DNA of 64,000 bases, taken from assembly GCF_009789675.1 (NCBI RefSeq), contig NZ_CP046915.1, positions 558,001 through 622,000 on the forward strand, given 5' to 3'. Every line of letters begins with the position of its first letter. The stretch's first letter is position 1. The stretch is from Paraburkholderia acidisoli. Lineage in GTDB: Bacteria > Pseudomonadota > Gammaproteobacteria > Burkholderiales > Burkholderiaceae. The notes under the pieces are model-generated. The model saw only the letters and a list, made by a program, of their open reading frames with translations. It had not been told where the DNA came from and ran no database searches. Of the stretch, positions 1 to 9,234 are shown piece after piece. Made by a program: the position numbers and the translations under genes.

Positions 1-1
1 A

Positions 2-724
2 CTGCTCTATGCGACGAGCGGGCTGATTCGCGTGCGCACGCCGGGCGCGAGCTGGATCGTCGGTCCGAATCGCGCGCTGCTGGTGCCGCCGCGCGTGGAG
101 CACGAACTGGAGATGGTCGGCACGGTGGCGTTTCGCACGCTCTATATCGAGCCGTGCCCCGTGACGGAAGAGGTCGAGGGGCGTCTGCTGCCGGTCAGCG
201 GCTTGCTGCGCGAGGCGATCCTCGCGATGGTGGCGGAGCCGGTGCGCCCGCACGCGCCGGGCAGTCTCGCCGACCTCCTCGCGCAACTCATCGCCCGGCT
301 GCTCGACGCGGCCTTGCAAAGCGCCGACGCCGTGCCCGACGTGCTCGCGGCCAGCCCCGACGCCATTGCCGCCGACGCCGGGCGCCTGCCGATGCCGCAG
401 CACCCGCGCCTGCGCAAGATCTGCCAGGCGCTCATGGACGACCCCGCGAACGCGGAATCGCTCGAACATTGGGGCGACCGGCTGGGCGCGAGTTCGCGCA
501 CGCTCGCGCGGCATTTCCAGCGCGAAACCGGCATGCCGTTCGCGAAGTGGCGCGAGCAGATGCGGGTGTCGGAAGCGATGTGCCAGCTGTCCACCCAAAC
601 GCCCATACCCGACGTGGCCGCGCGCCTCGGTTACGCCGACGCCAACACGTTCGCGGTGATGTTCAAGCGCGTGCTCAACATGACGCCGCTGAAGTATCAG
701 GCGATGATGTGCCCGCCGGCTTGA
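2..724 (+). CDS. AraC-family transcriptional regulator (5' end outside window)
   Basis: The reading frame is open to the left window edge (codons from base 2 read LLYATSGLIRV), so the true start lies outside. A GTG at 32 is only an internal codon. The visible N-terminal part has a cupin-like sensor pattern (GLIRVRTPGASWIVGPNRALLVPPRVEHE), and the last ~95 residues form the double helix-turn-helix of the AraC/XylS family, with SSRTLARHFQRETGMPFAKWREQMRV followed by IPDVAARLGYADANTFAVMFKRVLNMTPLKYQ. It is expected to be a cytoplasmic DNA-binding regulator. The ligand is unknown and its target may lie left of the window. Family assignment is firm; function is not. Confidence 0.9.
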   Translation: MLYATSGLIRVRTPGASWIVGPNRALLVPPRVEHELEMVGTVAFRTLYIEPCPVTEEVEGRLLPVSGLLREAILAMVAEPVRPHAPGSLADLLAQLIARLLDAALQSADAVPDVLAASPDAIAADAGRLPMPQHPRLRKICQALMDDPANAESLEHWGDRLGASSRTLARHFQRETGMPFAKWREQMRVSEAMCQLSTQTPIPDVAARLGYADANTFAVMFKRVLNMTPLKYQAMMCPPA

Positions 725-744
725 GTTCGAGCTGAGTTCGAGCT
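723..744. repeat. 11-bp tandem duplication just after the AraC stop
   Basis: GAGTTCGAGCT is repeated exactly twice (723-733 and 734-744), overlapping the stop region of the AraC gene, with a looser related segment just downstream. It is probably a small replication-slippage product. No function is inferred. Confidence 0.6.
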
Positions 745-796
745 TCAGATCGAGGTTGAGCTTCGACCTTGCCGCTGTTCCTTGAAATGCCGCGTA

Positions 797-1252
797 TCAG
801 AACAGCACGCGATACCGCACGAAATCGTCGGCTAGCGTGTAGCTGTCGTAGAGCTGGCGCGCCGGGTTGTCGCGCTGCGTGTGCCAATAGAGCCGCGACC
901 AGCCGCGTTCGCGCGCGAGCGCCACGAGATCGTCGATGAGCCGCCGCCCGATACCGCGCCCGCGCCACGCCGGGTCGACGAACAGATCCTCCAGATAGCA
1001 GAGGGGCGCTTCCACCCACGTGCCTTCGTGCAGCACGCTCAGGCTGAAACCCACCACGCGCCCCTCGCATTCGGCAACACGCCCGAACAGCGGCACGTTG
1101 GCGTCGAGCAGGCGCTGCCACGTGCGCTCGCTCACGCGCGGCGCGACTTCCGTTTCATAGAACGCGTTGTAGCCGGCCCAAAGTTGCCGCCACGCGTCGT
1201 AATCGGCGGCGGTGAGATCGCGCACGACAATATCGGTTTGCGCCGATGTCAT
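797..1252 (-). CDS. GNAT-family N-acetyltransferase
   Basis: This 151-residue protein starts at MTSAQTDIVVRDLTAADYDAW. A longer upstream extension of the same frame is rejected because it only reads through the end of the neighbouring gene. It has the GNAT fold: a beta-strand/Trp-rich N-terminus, then the acetyl-CoA loop motif (LEDLFVDPAWRGRGIGRRLIDDL, Q/RxxGxG/A type) near residues 83-105, and a C-terminal NPARQLYDSY motif typical of the family. It transfers acetyl from acetyl-CoA to an unidentified amine. Its ATG overlaps the stop of the upstream GNAT gene by 4 bases (ATGA), so the two are translationally coupled. Confidence 0.85.
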   Translation of the reverse strand: MTSAQTDIVVRDLTAADYDAWRQLWAGYNAFYETEVAPRVSERTWQRLLDANVPLFGRVAECEGRVVGFSLSVLHEGTWVEAPLCYLEDLFVDPAWRGRGIGRRLIDDLVALARERGWSRLYWHTQRDNPARQLYDSYTLADDFVRYRVLF

Positions 1253-1968
1253 GGCGCCGCCGCCTCGCGCAAGCTGGCGAGCGAGGCGCGCTGCTGGCCT
1301 TGGGCGTCGAAGTTTTCGGGCGCGAGCCACGTCTCGAATGCGGCCTTCACGCGCGGCCAGTCCGGGGCGATGATCGCGAACCACGCCGTGTCGCGGCTAC
1401 GGCCCTTGTATACGATCGCCTGGCGGAAGATGCCTTCGAATTCGAAGCCGAGCCGCAGCGCGGTCTTGCGCGAGGGCGCGTTGAGGCTGTCGCACTTCCA
1501 CTCGTAACGGCGATAGCCGAGTTCGTCGAAGGCATAACGCATCAGCAGATACTGCGCCTCGGTGGAAATGGGCGTTTGCTTGAGCAGCGGCGAGAACGTC
1601 ACGCTGCCCACCTCGATCACGCCGTGCGCGGGCTCGATGCGCATGAGCGCGAAGGTGCCCACGGCCTTGCCGCTCACGCGGTCGATCACGGCGTAATGGA
1701 ACGGATCGCTCGATGCAGCGATCTTCGCCAGATACTCGCGAAACACGCCGAAGTCGCTGAACGGCTCCGCGAACAGGTAGGTCCAGTCGCGGCCGTCGCC
1801 GGCCTTGCCGTAAGCGTCGAACAGATCGTTCGCGTGGCGCTCCACGTCGATCGGCTCGATGCGGCAGAAGCGCCCTTCGAGCGTCACGCGCGCGGGGCGC
1901 TCGCGCGGCTGCCAGCCGCTCATGGCCTCGCCGATGGGTTGACCGTATTCGTTCGTACGTGCTGCCAT
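1249..1968 (-). CDS. GNAT-family acetyltransferase (RimJ/RimL type)
   Basis: A 239-residue protein of the RimJ/RimL-like GNAT branch: ARVTLEGRFCRIEPIDVERHANDLFDAY at the N-terminus, central GTFALMRIEPAHGVIEVGSVTFSPLLKQTPISTEAQYLLMRYAFDELGYRRYEWKCDSLNAPSRKTALRLGFEFEGIFRQ. Members acetylate protein N-termini, aminoacyl groups or small metabolites; the substrate here is unknown. I chose the ATG at 1968 because AGAGGAG lies about 8-10 bases before it. The upstream in-frame ATG at 1977 is almost on top of that Shine-Dalgarno. It is the first gene of a two-gene operon with the downstream GNAT gene. Confidence 0.85.
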   Translation of the reverse strand: MAARTNEYGQPIGEAMSGWQPRERPARVTLEGRFCRIEPIDVERHANDLFDAYGKAGDGRDWTYLFAEPFSDFGVFREYLAKIAASSDPFHYAVIDRVSGKAVGTFALMRIEPAHGVIEVGSVTFSPLLKQTPISTEAQYLLMRYAFDELGYRRYEWKCDSLNAPSRKTALRLGFEFEGIFRQAIVYKGRSRDTAWFAIIAPDWPRVKAAFETWLAPENFDAQGQQRASLASLREAAAP

Positions 1969-2327
1969 GCTTGACATACTCCTCTTGCCCGTTGCGCGAC
2001 ACCGTCGCAGTCGCGTTACGTTACGCCTCTTGTGGTTCCACGAAAAGATCCACGCGGGCGTGGGACGTTGGGGCCACCGGATTCGCCTTCGAATACACGG
2101 CGCAGCGTGATGCTCGCCGTCGCTCGTTGGCGTCCATTAGCGCCGAATGCGAGCCGGTCCTCGCCGCACGCTTCAGCGCCGGCCGCAAAGCCTTGTCGCA
2201 TAAGGCCTTGCGCGCGCCGCGCACGAACGCGCAATGCGAGTTTGGAATGCGAGCATTTGCTTATATTCTGAACACCTCGGGCGGCAATGGCATCGGGCCC
2301 CGCCGCCGGTTCTAAAGAGACGCCACC
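1969..2327. other. Intergenic region between divergent GNAT and VOC genes
   Basis: This is a non-coding divergent promoter region. The only site worth marking is a weak rightward promoter candidate, TTGGAA (2242-2247) and TATTCT (2264-2269) with a 16-base spacer, about 60 bases before the VOC gene. The remainder is ordinary GC-rich DNA with no convincing small gene. Confidence 0.35.
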
Positions 2328-2735
2328 ATGACGAACGTCACGCAAAACATGAAGCTCAACCACCTGAGCTTTCCTTCCTCCGACACGGCCGCGACGGCCG
2401 CGTTTTTCGAGCGCTATCTGGGCTTCACGATCGCGGGCCAGTGGGACCAGTCGTATATCCTCAAACGCCCCGGCTACGACGTGGTGATCGACCACTCGAG
2501 CGACGAAACGCCCGCCTGGCCGAAGAACTTTCACGTGGGGTTCGAGTTGCCGAGCCTCGAAGCCGTGCAATCGCTCTACGAGCGTTTTTCGGCCGAAGGC
2601 GTGCAGATGGAAACGGGCGTGTTCAACAACGGGCGCGGCTCGCGCTTCTTTTGCCGCGCGCCGGGCGGCGTGATGTTCGAGATGAACACGCGCGTGGACG
2701 CCGCGCCCGAATATCGCGGCACGTTCGACAACTGA
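2328..2735 (+). CDS. VOC-family (glyoxalase/bleomycin-resistance fold) protein
   Basis: A single-chain 135-residue protein with the paired beta-alpha-beta-beta-beta units of the vicinal oxygen chelate superfamily: MKLNHLSFPSSDTAATAAFFERYLGF, then FHVGFELPSLEAVQSLYERFSAEGVQM and the C-terminal FFCRAPGGVMFEMNTR. Candidate metal ligands are the His of LNHLSF and the Glu of MFEMN. VOC proteins include lyases, isomerases, dioxygenases and antibiotic-binding proteins, so the reaction is unknown. Start ATG is preceded by AAAGAGA. It converges on the isomerase gene, with one base between stop codons. Confidence 0.85.
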   Translation: MTNVTQNMKLNHLSFPSSDTAATAAFFERYLGFTIAGQWDQSYILKRPGYDVVIDHSSDETPAWPKNFHVGFELPSLEAVQSLYERFSAEGVQMETGVFNNGRGSRFFCRAPGGVMFEMNTRVDAAPEYRGTFDN

Positions 2736-2736
2736 G

Positions 2737-3141
2737 TCAAGGCTGGCCGGAAGCCGCGCGCTTGAGCCGCGCGTGGATCGTGTTCGCCTTGAACGAACCG
2801 TCCTCGTCGGCTTCCTCCACATAGAGCGAGAGCGCGAACGGCCGGCTGTCGAAAACCGGCTGGAAGTGCGCCTTCGCCATCTCGAACAGCGCGCCGAAAA
2901 AGCGTTTTTTGAATGCCGCGTCGCGGCCGCCACCGATCTTCACCGTGATGTTCACGAACGCGTCGTCGCCCTGGTTGTCGGCGATCACGTATTCGGTCAG
3001 GCGAATGGCGCGCACGCGCACGCCACCCACGGGAAACACGCCTTCCGAGTCGCGAAAACGCGCGGCGAGTTGTTCGAGCAGCACGCGGATACGCGCCTGC
3101 TCGCCGAGGTTGTCGGTGTATTCGACGGTGCAGTGAGGCAT
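2737..3141 (-). CDS. 5-carboxymethyl-2-hydroxymuconate isomerase-like protein
   Basis: A 134-residue protein starting MPHCTVEYTDNL. Pro2 (Pro1 after Met removal) is the expected catalytic base of the tautomerase superfamily, and PHCTVEYT is the family's N-terminal signature. The later segments RLTEYVIADNQGDDAFVNITVKIGGGRD and FALSLYVEEADEDGSFKANTIHARL match CHMI (HpaF-like) proteins. CHMI isomerises a ring-opened product of homoprotocatechuate degradation; no other hpa genes adjoin it here, so the substrate is uncertain. The start is fixed by GGAG six bases upstream; a longer frame into the gap is unsupported. Confidence 0.85.
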   Translation of the reverse strand: MPHCTVEYTDNLGEQARIRVLLEQLAARFRDSEGVFPVGGVRVRAIRLTEYVIADNQGDDAFVNITVKIGGGRDAAFKKRFFGALFEMAKAHFQPVFDSRPFALSLYVEEADEDGSFKANTIHARLKRAASGQP

Positions 3142-3249
3142 GTCTCGCTCCAGGGTGGTTTTGCCACACAGTGTAGCGAAGAACGCCTCGCGTGCCGCAG
3201 CGCGGCCGCCTTCAATGCACCGCGCGATTGCGTCGCTCAATGCGCCGCT

Positions 3250-4491
3250 TTAAAGCGGGTTCCGCGGCGCTTTCACGATCTTGCCGCGCTGAAGCACGTA
3301 ATCCACGCGCTGGCCGTCGCTGGCCACGACTTCGATATCGTCGAGCGGATTGCCGTCGAGCACCACCACGTCGGCGAACGCGCCCGGCGCGATCACGCCC
3401 AGTTCGCCCGTCATGTTGACGATGTCCGCGGCAGCAAGCGTGGCCGAACGCAGCGCTTCGAGATTGCCGAGCACGTCGGCGCGAATACGGAATTCGCCGC
3501 TCTGGAACGCCTGCATTTCGCCGAGCAGATCGGAGCCGAAGCCCATGCGCACGCCCGCGTTCGCGTAGATTTCGAGCGATTCGCGGCCCTTTTGCTGGAC
3601 CGAGGCCACCTTCGCCACCGAATCGGGCGGCAAGCCGTATTGCGCGCCGTGCTGCGCGAGCGCGTCGTAAGTCACGAGCGTGGGCACCACGAACGCGCCG
3701 CGCTCGCTCATGAGTTGCGCGGCCGCTTCGTCCACGAGATTGCCGTGTTCGATCGTGCGCACGCCGCAACGCACCGCGCGCGCGATCGCGCGGCCCGTGT
3801 ACGCGTGCGCCATCACGTAGGTGTTGGCCGCTTCGGCTTCGGCAACGATCGCGCGAATTTCGTCTTCGGAATACTGCGTGTTGTTGATCGGGTCGGTGGG
3901 CGACGCCACGCCGCCCGAAGCCATGATCTTGATCTGCGTGGCGCCCTTCTGGATTTCCTCGCGCACGGCGAGGCGCACCGCATCCACGCCATCCACCACG
4001 CGCGCGATCGCACCGGTACGAAAACAGCATGAACACGGTTCGAGCAGATCGCCGCGCGGACGAAAGTCGCCGTGACCGCCCGTTTGCGAGAGCGCCTTGC
4101 CCGAAGGGAAAATGCGCGGCCCCGGCACGAGACCGGTTTCGATCGCCTGCATCAGGCTCCAGTCCGCGCCACCCGCGTCGCGCACGCTCGTGAAACCGCG
4201 CGAGAGCATGCCTTCGAGAATGGGCAGCGAGCGGATCACGGCGAGAATGTTCGGCTGCGCCGCGTTCGCACCGAGGTTGGCGTTCGAGGCGAGCACGTGC
4301 ACGTGACAGTCGATGAAGCCGGGCATCACGGTCTTGCCGCGCACGTTCACGATCTGCGCGTTCGGCAGGTCGACGGGGCGATCGGTGACTTCCACGATGC
4401 GCTCGTCTTCGATCACCACATGGTGATGTTCGAGCAGCACGCCGCGCTCGAGATCGAGCACGTTGCCGCCTTGCAGGACGGTAATCGACAT
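3250..4491 (-). CDS. Metal-dependent amidohydrolase family protein
   Basis: A 413-residue protein of the amidohydrolase superfamily (imidazolonepropionase/Xaa-Pro dipeptidase-like branch). A small beta-sandwich (residues 1-55) precedes a TIM barrel. Visible metal ligands are H63 and H65 (DCHVH), K188 (QIKIMASGG), H229 (MAHAYTG), H249 (IEHGN) and D321 (GFGSD). ADVVVLDGNPLDDI closes the sandwich, as usual. It hydrolyses an unknown amide or cyclic substrate in the cytoplasm. It lies 12 bases downstream of a transporter gene that carries a frameshift, suggesting an uptake-plus-hydrolysis operon. Its TAA sits inside a 14-bp palindrome (3245-3258, CCGCTTTAAAGCGG). Confidence 0.88.
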   Translation of the reverse strand: MSITVLQGGNVLDLERGVLLEHHHVVIEDERIVEVTDRPVDLPNAQIVNVRGKTVMPGFIDCHVHVLASNANLGANAAQPNILAVIRSLPILEGMLSRGFTSVRDAGGADWSLMQAIETGLVPGPRIFPSGKALSQTGGHGDFRPRGDLLEPCSCCFRTGAIARVVDGVDAVRLAVREEIQKGATQIKIMASGGVASPTDPINNTQYSEDEIRAIVAEAEAANTYVMAHAYTGRAIARAVRCGVRTIEHGNLVDEAAAQLMSERGAFVVPTLVTYDALAQHGAQYGLPPDSVAKVASVQQKGRESLEIYANAGVRMGFGSDLLGEMQAFQSGEFRIRADVLGNLEALRSATLAAADIVNMTGELGVIAPGAFADVVVLDGNPLDDIEVVASDGQRVDYVLQRGKIVKAPRNPL

Positions 4492-4503
4492 AATCCGGAT
4501 TCC

Positions 4504-5824
4504 TTATTGAGTTGCGGCGTTCACGCGACGCGTGTCCTTCACGTAGAACGTGCCCACGAAGCTGACCGCCGCCGCGACGACCACGTACAGCGCGGGCGCC
4601 ATGTTGCTGCCCGTGCGCGCGATCAGCCAGGTGATGAGGAACGGGGCGAAGCCGCCGAAGATCGTGACCGCGAAGTTGTATGCCACCGAGAGCCCCGTCG
4701 ACAGCACTCGCGTGGGGAACAGTTCGGAGAACGCCGCGAGGATCGGGCCCGTGTACGCGGCGATCAGCACGCCGAACACGGCCTGGAACACGAGCAGCGA
4801 ACCGAGGCCCGGCGCGCGGTTGATCCACGCGAACATCGGCCAGGCGAGCACGAGGATCGCGAGCGCCGCGCCGCTCAGGAACACGCGGCGGCCGTAGGCG
4901 TCGGCGAGTTTGCCGACGATGGGCGAACAGCACATGATCACGAGGCCGCCAATCATGCCCGCCGCGAAGCCCGTCGACTGCGGCAGGTGCAACGTGCGCA
5001 CCGAATAGGTCGGCATGTAGAACATGCAGCACGTAGGTGCAGACGGTCCAGAGGATGACCATCGAAAAGCTCGCGAAGGTTTCGCGCGGGTAACGCGCGA
5101 ACACGTCCTTGAGCGGCGAGTTGTCTTTGGCCTGCGCTTCCACGGCGCTGAAGGCCGGCGTTTCGTCGATCCGGCTGCGGATGAACCAGCCCACCGGCCC
5201 CACCAGAATGCCGAGCAGGAAGGGCAGACGCCAGCCCCAGCTGTGCAGCGCCTCGGCGCTCAGCGAGGACGTGACGAACGTGCCCGTGGCCGCGCCCAGC
5301 AACACCGCGAAACCGATGCTCGACTGAATCCAGCTCGAGTAGTAAGCGCGTTTTTCAGCGGGCGCGTATTCGGTGAGGAACGCCGTGGCGCCGCCCATTT
5401 CTCCGCCCGCCGAAAAGCCCTGCAGCAAGCGCGCGACCACGATCAGGATCGGCGCGGCGATGCCCGCCTGCTCGTAGGTGGGCGCGAGGCCGATCAGCGC
5501 GGTGCCGAACGCCATCAGCAGAATCGTGAGCGAGAGCGCGGCCTTGCGGCCCACTTTGTCGGCGTACACACCGAGCACGATGCCGCCCACCGGGCGCATG
5601 AAGAAGCCCACGCCGAACGTCGCGACCGTGAGCAGCACCGAGGTCAGCTCGTTGCCGGTGGGAAAAAACAACTTGGCGATGATGACCGCGAAGAAACTGT
5701 AGACCGTGAAGTCGAACCATTCGAGGCCGTTGCCCAGCACCGTCGCGACAATCGCGCGGCGGCGCTGCTGCGCGGTAGTCGTGGGCCGATCGTGCGCAAC
5801 GCGTGGCGATAGCGTTCCTTGCAT
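4504..5824 (-). pseudogene. MHS-family MFS transporter, disrupted by a +1 frameshift
   Basis: Reading from ATG 5824 (SD GGAAGAG), the protein begins MQGTLSPRVAHDRPTTTAQQRRRAIVATVLGNGLEWFDFTVYSFFAVIIAKLFFP, the classic start of metabolite:H+ symporters. It continues with VYADKVGRKAALS and LLQGFSAGGEMGGATAFLTEYAP to WTVCTYVL. There one extra base breaks the frame; the other frame resumes as MFYMPTYSVRTLHLPQSTGFAAGMIGG and ends at 4504. Removing one base near 5026 (plus strand G) joins both parts into about 439 residues, normal for the family. It is either a real inactivating mutation or a sequencing error. It precedes the amidohydrolase gene by 12 bases, suggesting it imported that enzyme's substrate. 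Confidence 0.85.
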
Positions 5825-5953
5825 GGTCTCTTCCTTGTTTCGTTGATCGGGGTGTAAGCCGTATGTTGGTGATCCTAATGACACCCCGATTTATTTCTGA
5901 AACGAAAGATACGCATGCACGCATGCGCCCAGCGCATGCAAAACCGCGTTTTG

Positions 5954-5967
5954 GCGCATCGATGCGC
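5954..5967. promoter_or_regulatory. 14-bp palindrome upstream of the MHS transporter operon
   Basis: GCGCATCGATGCGC is a perfect palindrome in the 160-base gap between the LysR gene and the transporter start, surrounded by several GCATGC/GCGCAT copies (5913-5940). It is a plausible operator for the adjacent LysR-type regulator. No experimental support; GC-rich palindromes of this size also arise by chance. Confidence 0.35.
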
Positions 5968-5985
5968 ATTGCTGCGCGCCGCAAC

Positions 5986-6900
5986 TCACGCCCCGGTTTG
6001 CATCTCGGCCTGCTCGAACAACCAGCGCGCGAAAATACGCGCGCCCTGGCTCTCCTTGCGGTCGTTGGGCGAGATCACGTAATAGCCGCCGCCGTGGCTC
6101 GCGGCCGCCTCGCCCACGCGCACGAGCAAGCCCTGGTCGAGACACGCGTCGATCATGTAGCGCCAACCGAGCGCGATGCCTTCGCCGAGGATGGCCATCT
6201 GCACGAGCTGCGGATAGTGATTGATGACGATGCCGTGCCGCTGCGGCGCTTTCGGCAAGGTCACGCCGTTGAGGTCGAACCATTCGGGCCACGACATCCA
6301 CTGGCGCTGGCCGTCTTCGAGCAGCAGCAGGGTTTCGCCGACGATGTCGGCGGGCGCGAGCGTGCGGCCCGCGAGATACGCGGGCGAGCACACCGGAAAC
6401 ACCTGTTCGTTGAACAGGCGGCGCGCCGCGAAATGCGCGGGTGCCTGCTGGCGCACGTAATACACGCCCACGTCGAACTCGGCGGGCGACATCGAGTTCA
6501 GCCCGTCGCGCACGATCAGACGCAGCTTGATGTTGGGATAGGCCGCGCGGAACTGCGGCAGGCGCGGCGTGAGCCAGAGCACGGCCACGCCCGACGAACA
6601 CGCGATGGTCAGTTCGAGATCGCCGTAATGCTTCATGACGTCGAGCGTCGCCTCGGCGCATTGCGTGAGCAAACGGTGCACTTGCGCCGCGTATTGCTCG
6701 CCCGCGATCGTGAGCCGCAGCGCGCGATGCTCGCGCACGAACAGCGAGCGCCCGAGGAACGCTTCGAGCTGATGGATCTGGCGGCTAATGGCGCTTTGCG
6801 TGAGATGCAGTTCGGCCGCGGCGCGCGTGAAGCTCGCATGGCGCACGGCGGCTTCGAACGCGACCAGACAGGGAAGAGGCGGCAAGGGCGTGATGCGCAT
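5986..6900 (-). CDS. LysR-family transcriptional regulator (GcvA-like)
   Basis: A 304-residue LysR-type regulator. The N-terminal winged HTH reads LPPLPCLVAFEAAVRHASFTRAAAELHLTQSAISRQIHQLEAFLGRSLFVREHRALRLT (residues 6-64). The remainder is the two-lobed periplasmic-binding-protein-like effector domain (LELTIACSSGVAVLWLTPRLPQFRAAYPNIKLRLIV through GEGIALGWRYMIDACLDQGLLVRV). LPPLxxLxAFEAAxRHxSFTRAA is typical of the GcvA group. It lies just upstream and in the same orientation as the frameshifted MHS transporter and amidohydrolase, which are the most likely targets. Effector unknown. Confidence 0.9.
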   Translation of the reverse strand: MRITPLPPLPCLVAFEAAVRHASFTRAAAELHLTQSAISRQIHQLEAFLGRSLFVREHRALRLTIAGEQYAAQVHRLLTQCAEATLDVMKHYGDLELTIACSSGVAVLWLTPRLPQFRAAYPNIKLRLIVRDGLNSMSPAEFDVGVYYVRQQAPAHFAARRLFNEQVFPVCSPAYLAGRTLAPADIVGETLLLLEDGQRQWMSWPEWFDLNGVTLPKAPQRHGIVINHYPQLVQMAILGEGIALGWRYMIDACLDQGLLVRVGEAAASHGGGYYVISPNDRKESQGARIFARWLFEQAEMQTGA

Positions 6901-6983
6901 GGCGGGCGGCGGAAACGGTCGAGTTGGTCACATGATAAAGCCCCGCGCGGGCCGCCATTTTCGAGAGGTTTGTGTCGACGCGA

Positions 6984-7382
6984 TCACGCCGCCGCGTGAC
7001 ACACCGCCTCGATACGATTGCCGGCCGGATCGACGAGAAACGCGCCGTAGTAATGCGCGTGATAGTGCGCGCGCACGCCCGGCGCACCGTCCGAGCGGCC
7101 GCCCGCCGCCAGCCCGGCCGCGTGAAAGGCGTCGACCTGAGCGCGCGTGGCGGCCTTGAAGCACCAGTGGCGTTTGTTGACAGCGTCGATGGCCGTGGCG
7201 TCGAGATAGACGGCGAGACAGCTGGAATGCGTGTCGGCGGCGTCGCAGCGCTCGCCGTAGCCGAGTGCCTGCGGGCGGTCGTAGACCTTGAGCGCGCCGA
7301 GCGCCTGCATCACGGCGTCGTAGAACGGGCGCGCGGCGTCGAGATCGGGCACGCCGATCGACACATGATCGAGTAGCTGCAT
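6984..7382 (-). CDS. VOC-family (glyoxalase-like) protein
   Basis: A 132-residue single VOC module: MQLLDHVSIGVPDLDAARPFYDAVMQALG at the N-terminus, RHWCFKAATRAQVDAFHAAGLAAGGRSDGAPGVRAHYHAHYYGAFLVDPAGNRIEAVCHA at the C-terminus. Likely metal-site residues are the His of LDHVSIGV and the Glu of NRIEAV, with the His-rich HYHAHYY strand between. This subgroup is annotated as lyase or glutathione/fosfomycin-resistance-like, but substrates are mostly unknown. The start ATG has GGAG upstream. It appears monocistronic. Confidence 0.85.
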   Translation of the reverse strand: MQLLDHVSIGVPDLDAARPFYDAVMQALGALKVYDRPQALGYGERCDAADTHSSCLAVYLDATAIDAVNKRHWCFKAATRAQVDAFHAAGLAAGGRSDGAPGVRAHYHAHYYGAFLVDPAGNRIEAVCHAAA

Positions 7383-7464
7383 CGTGGCTCCATGCGTGGG
7401 AACGAGCCACGCACTATACCGGCTGCGGCCCGCGCACGCCGCGGCAAGCCGCGCGGCGCGCGCC

Positions 7465-9021
7465 TCAGTGCGCCGTGCGAAACACCGAAACCGCGGCGTT
7501 CAGGCGATGCGCCTCGCTTTCCAGCGAAGAAGCCGCCGCCGAAGCCTGCTCGACCAGCGCCGCGTTTTGCTGCGTGACGAGATCCATCTGGCCCACGGCC
7601 ACGTTGACCTGATCGATGCCCGTGCTCTGCTCCGAGGCGGCCGAGGCGATTTCGCCCATGATGGCCGACACGCGCGCGATGGCATCGACGATCTCGCTCA
7701 TGGTCGAGCCCGAGCGTTCGACGAGGCTCGCGCCGCTCGCCACGCGCGAGGTGGACGATTCGATCAGCTCCTTGATCTCCTTCGCCGCCGCCGCGCTGCG
7801 TTGCGCGAGCGAGCGCACCTCGCTCGCGACCACGGCGAAGCCGCGCCCTTCCTCGCCCGCGCGCGCCGCTTCCACGGCCGCGTTGAGCGCGAGAATGTTG
7901 GTCTGGAACGCGATGGTCTCGATCACGCCGACGATCTCGCCAATGCGCCGCGAGTCGCCCACGATATGCTGCATCGTGCCCACCACTTCGCGCGAGAGAT
8001 CGCCGCCCTGGGTCGCGAGCCCGGAGGCGCCCTCGGCGAGCGAACTCGCCTGGCGCGCGTTCTCGGCGGTCTGCTTGACCGTCGACGTGAGTTGCTCGAT
8101 GCTCGCCGCCGTTTCTTCGAGCGACGCGGCCTGTTCCTCGGTGCGCTGCGACAGATCCGTATTGCCCGCCGCGATCTCGCTCACGCCCTTGTCGATCGAC
8201 TCCGCGCCTTGCCGCACGGTGCTCACCATCGTAATCAACGAAGCCTGCATCTGCTGCAGCGCGGCCTGCAGGCGGCCCATTTCGTTGTTGCTCGTGGCCG
8301 CCACGGCGCCGCTCAGGTCGCCCGCGGCAATGCGCTGGAACTGCGCGATGGCCGCGTCGACAGGATGCACGATCGCGCGCATCAGCGCCGTGCGCGCGAT
8401 CCAGGCGCATAGCAGCGAGAGCGCCATGCCGACGGCCACCGCCGTGCTCACCCACTCGAAGCGCTGCTGCGCGGTTTGATAACGCTGCGCGCCGTGCTCG
8501 ATCTGGCGCTGCTCCAGCACCAGCATCGCCTTTTCGTAGCTGTTGTAGAGCGCGGGAAGCTTGTGGCCCTGAAGTTCCTGGAACGCGGCTTTGTCGCCCG
8601 CCTTGAGCGCCGCGAGCGCGGGTTCGACGCCGTCGTGCAGGAAGCCGTTGCGCTTGCCCTGCATGTCGTCGATCAGGCTCGCGTCTTCGCTCTTGCCCGC
8701 GATCGACAGATAGTGATCGAGGCGATCGTTCGAGTTCTTGAGGTATTGATCGAAGCGTTTGAGCACCGCGTTGGCGGCTTGCTGATCGCCGAGATCGGCC
8801 AGCGACGCATAGGTCGCGAGCGCGAGGCGCAGGCGCAGCAACTGGCCCGCGCTGCCTTCGAGATCGGCGACGGCCGGGGTGTCGACCGTGTACATGGTGC
8901 GCAACGCGTCGTTGCCCGCGCGCATCGACAGAAGTCCGGTCGCGGCGCCGATCAGCAGGACGATCCCGAAGAAGGCGATCATCAAGGTCAGGCTCGCGCG
9001 TATCGACAGCTTGTGAAGCAT
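7465..9021 (-). CDS. Methyl-accepting chemotaxis protein
   Basis: A 518-residue chemoreceptor starting [25 protein letters not shown]; the start is supported by GGAGAG and by the TM segment beginning at about residue 11. TM1 is followed by a four-helix-bundle periplasmic sensor of about 155 residues, a second TM ([18 protein letters not shown]), a HAMP domain, and the signalling coiled coil with the conserved hairpin tip [46 protein letters not shown]. The C-terminus (SVFRTAH) lacks an obvious CheR-binding pentapeptide. It would relay ligand binding to CheW/CheA in the membrane; ligand unknown. Confidence 0.93.
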   Translation of the reverse strand: MLHKLSIRASLTLMIAFFGIVLLIGAATGLLSMRAGNDALRTMYTVDTPAVADLEGSAGQLLRLRLALATYASLADLGDQQAANAVLKRFDQYLKNSNDRLDHYLSIAGKSEDASLIDDMQGKRNGFLHDGVEPALAALKAGDKAAFQELQGHKLPALYNSYEKAMLVLEQRQIEHGAQRYQTAQQRFEWVSTAVAVGMALSLLCAWIARTALMRAIVHPVDAAIAQFQRIAAGDLSGAVAATSNNEMGRLQAALQQMQASLITMVSTVRQGAESIDKGVSEIAAGNTDLSQRTEEQAASLEETAASIEQLTSTVKQTAENARQASSLAEGASGLATQGGDLSREVVGTMQHIVGDSRRIGEIVGVIETIAFQTNILALNAAVEAARAGEEGRGFAVVASEVRSLAQRSAAAAKEIKELIESSTSRVASGASLVERSGSTMSEIVDAIARVSAIMGEIASAASEQSTGIDQVNVAVGQMDLVTQQNAALVEQASAAASSLESEAHRLNAAVSVFRTAH

Positions 9022-9234
9022 GCTGGTCTCTCTCCGTGGGCGCGGCAAGGATGCGCGCCCTATGTCGTTATTCGTCTGATTGTTTCGACCTGCCAGGCAT
9101 CGGCGATGCGTGGGCGTCAGTCGTGACAACGGCAAAAAATCGCCGGACTTTACGGAGATCGAGCAAAAGCCTGCGCGCGCGCAACGGCAATCGTTTGCGC
9201 CGCGCGCGGCGGTCTGGCCTGGCGTTACACGGGA

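Noticed and set aside
32..724. GTG at 32 as the start of the first AraC gene
   Set aside because: The frame is open to base 2 with continuing family-like sequence (LLYATSGLIRV), so the start is outside the window.
3245..3258. 14-bp palindrome at the amidohydrolase stop as a terminator
   Set aside because: No T tract follows on the gene's strand and the stem includes the stop codon; too weak to call.
3212..5884. An 890-residue open frame on the minus strand spanning the transporter and amidohydrolase genes
   Set aside because: Only its first ~290 residues are real MFS sequence; beyond the frameshift it is Arg/Ala-rich out-of-frame translation of the amidohydrolase gene.
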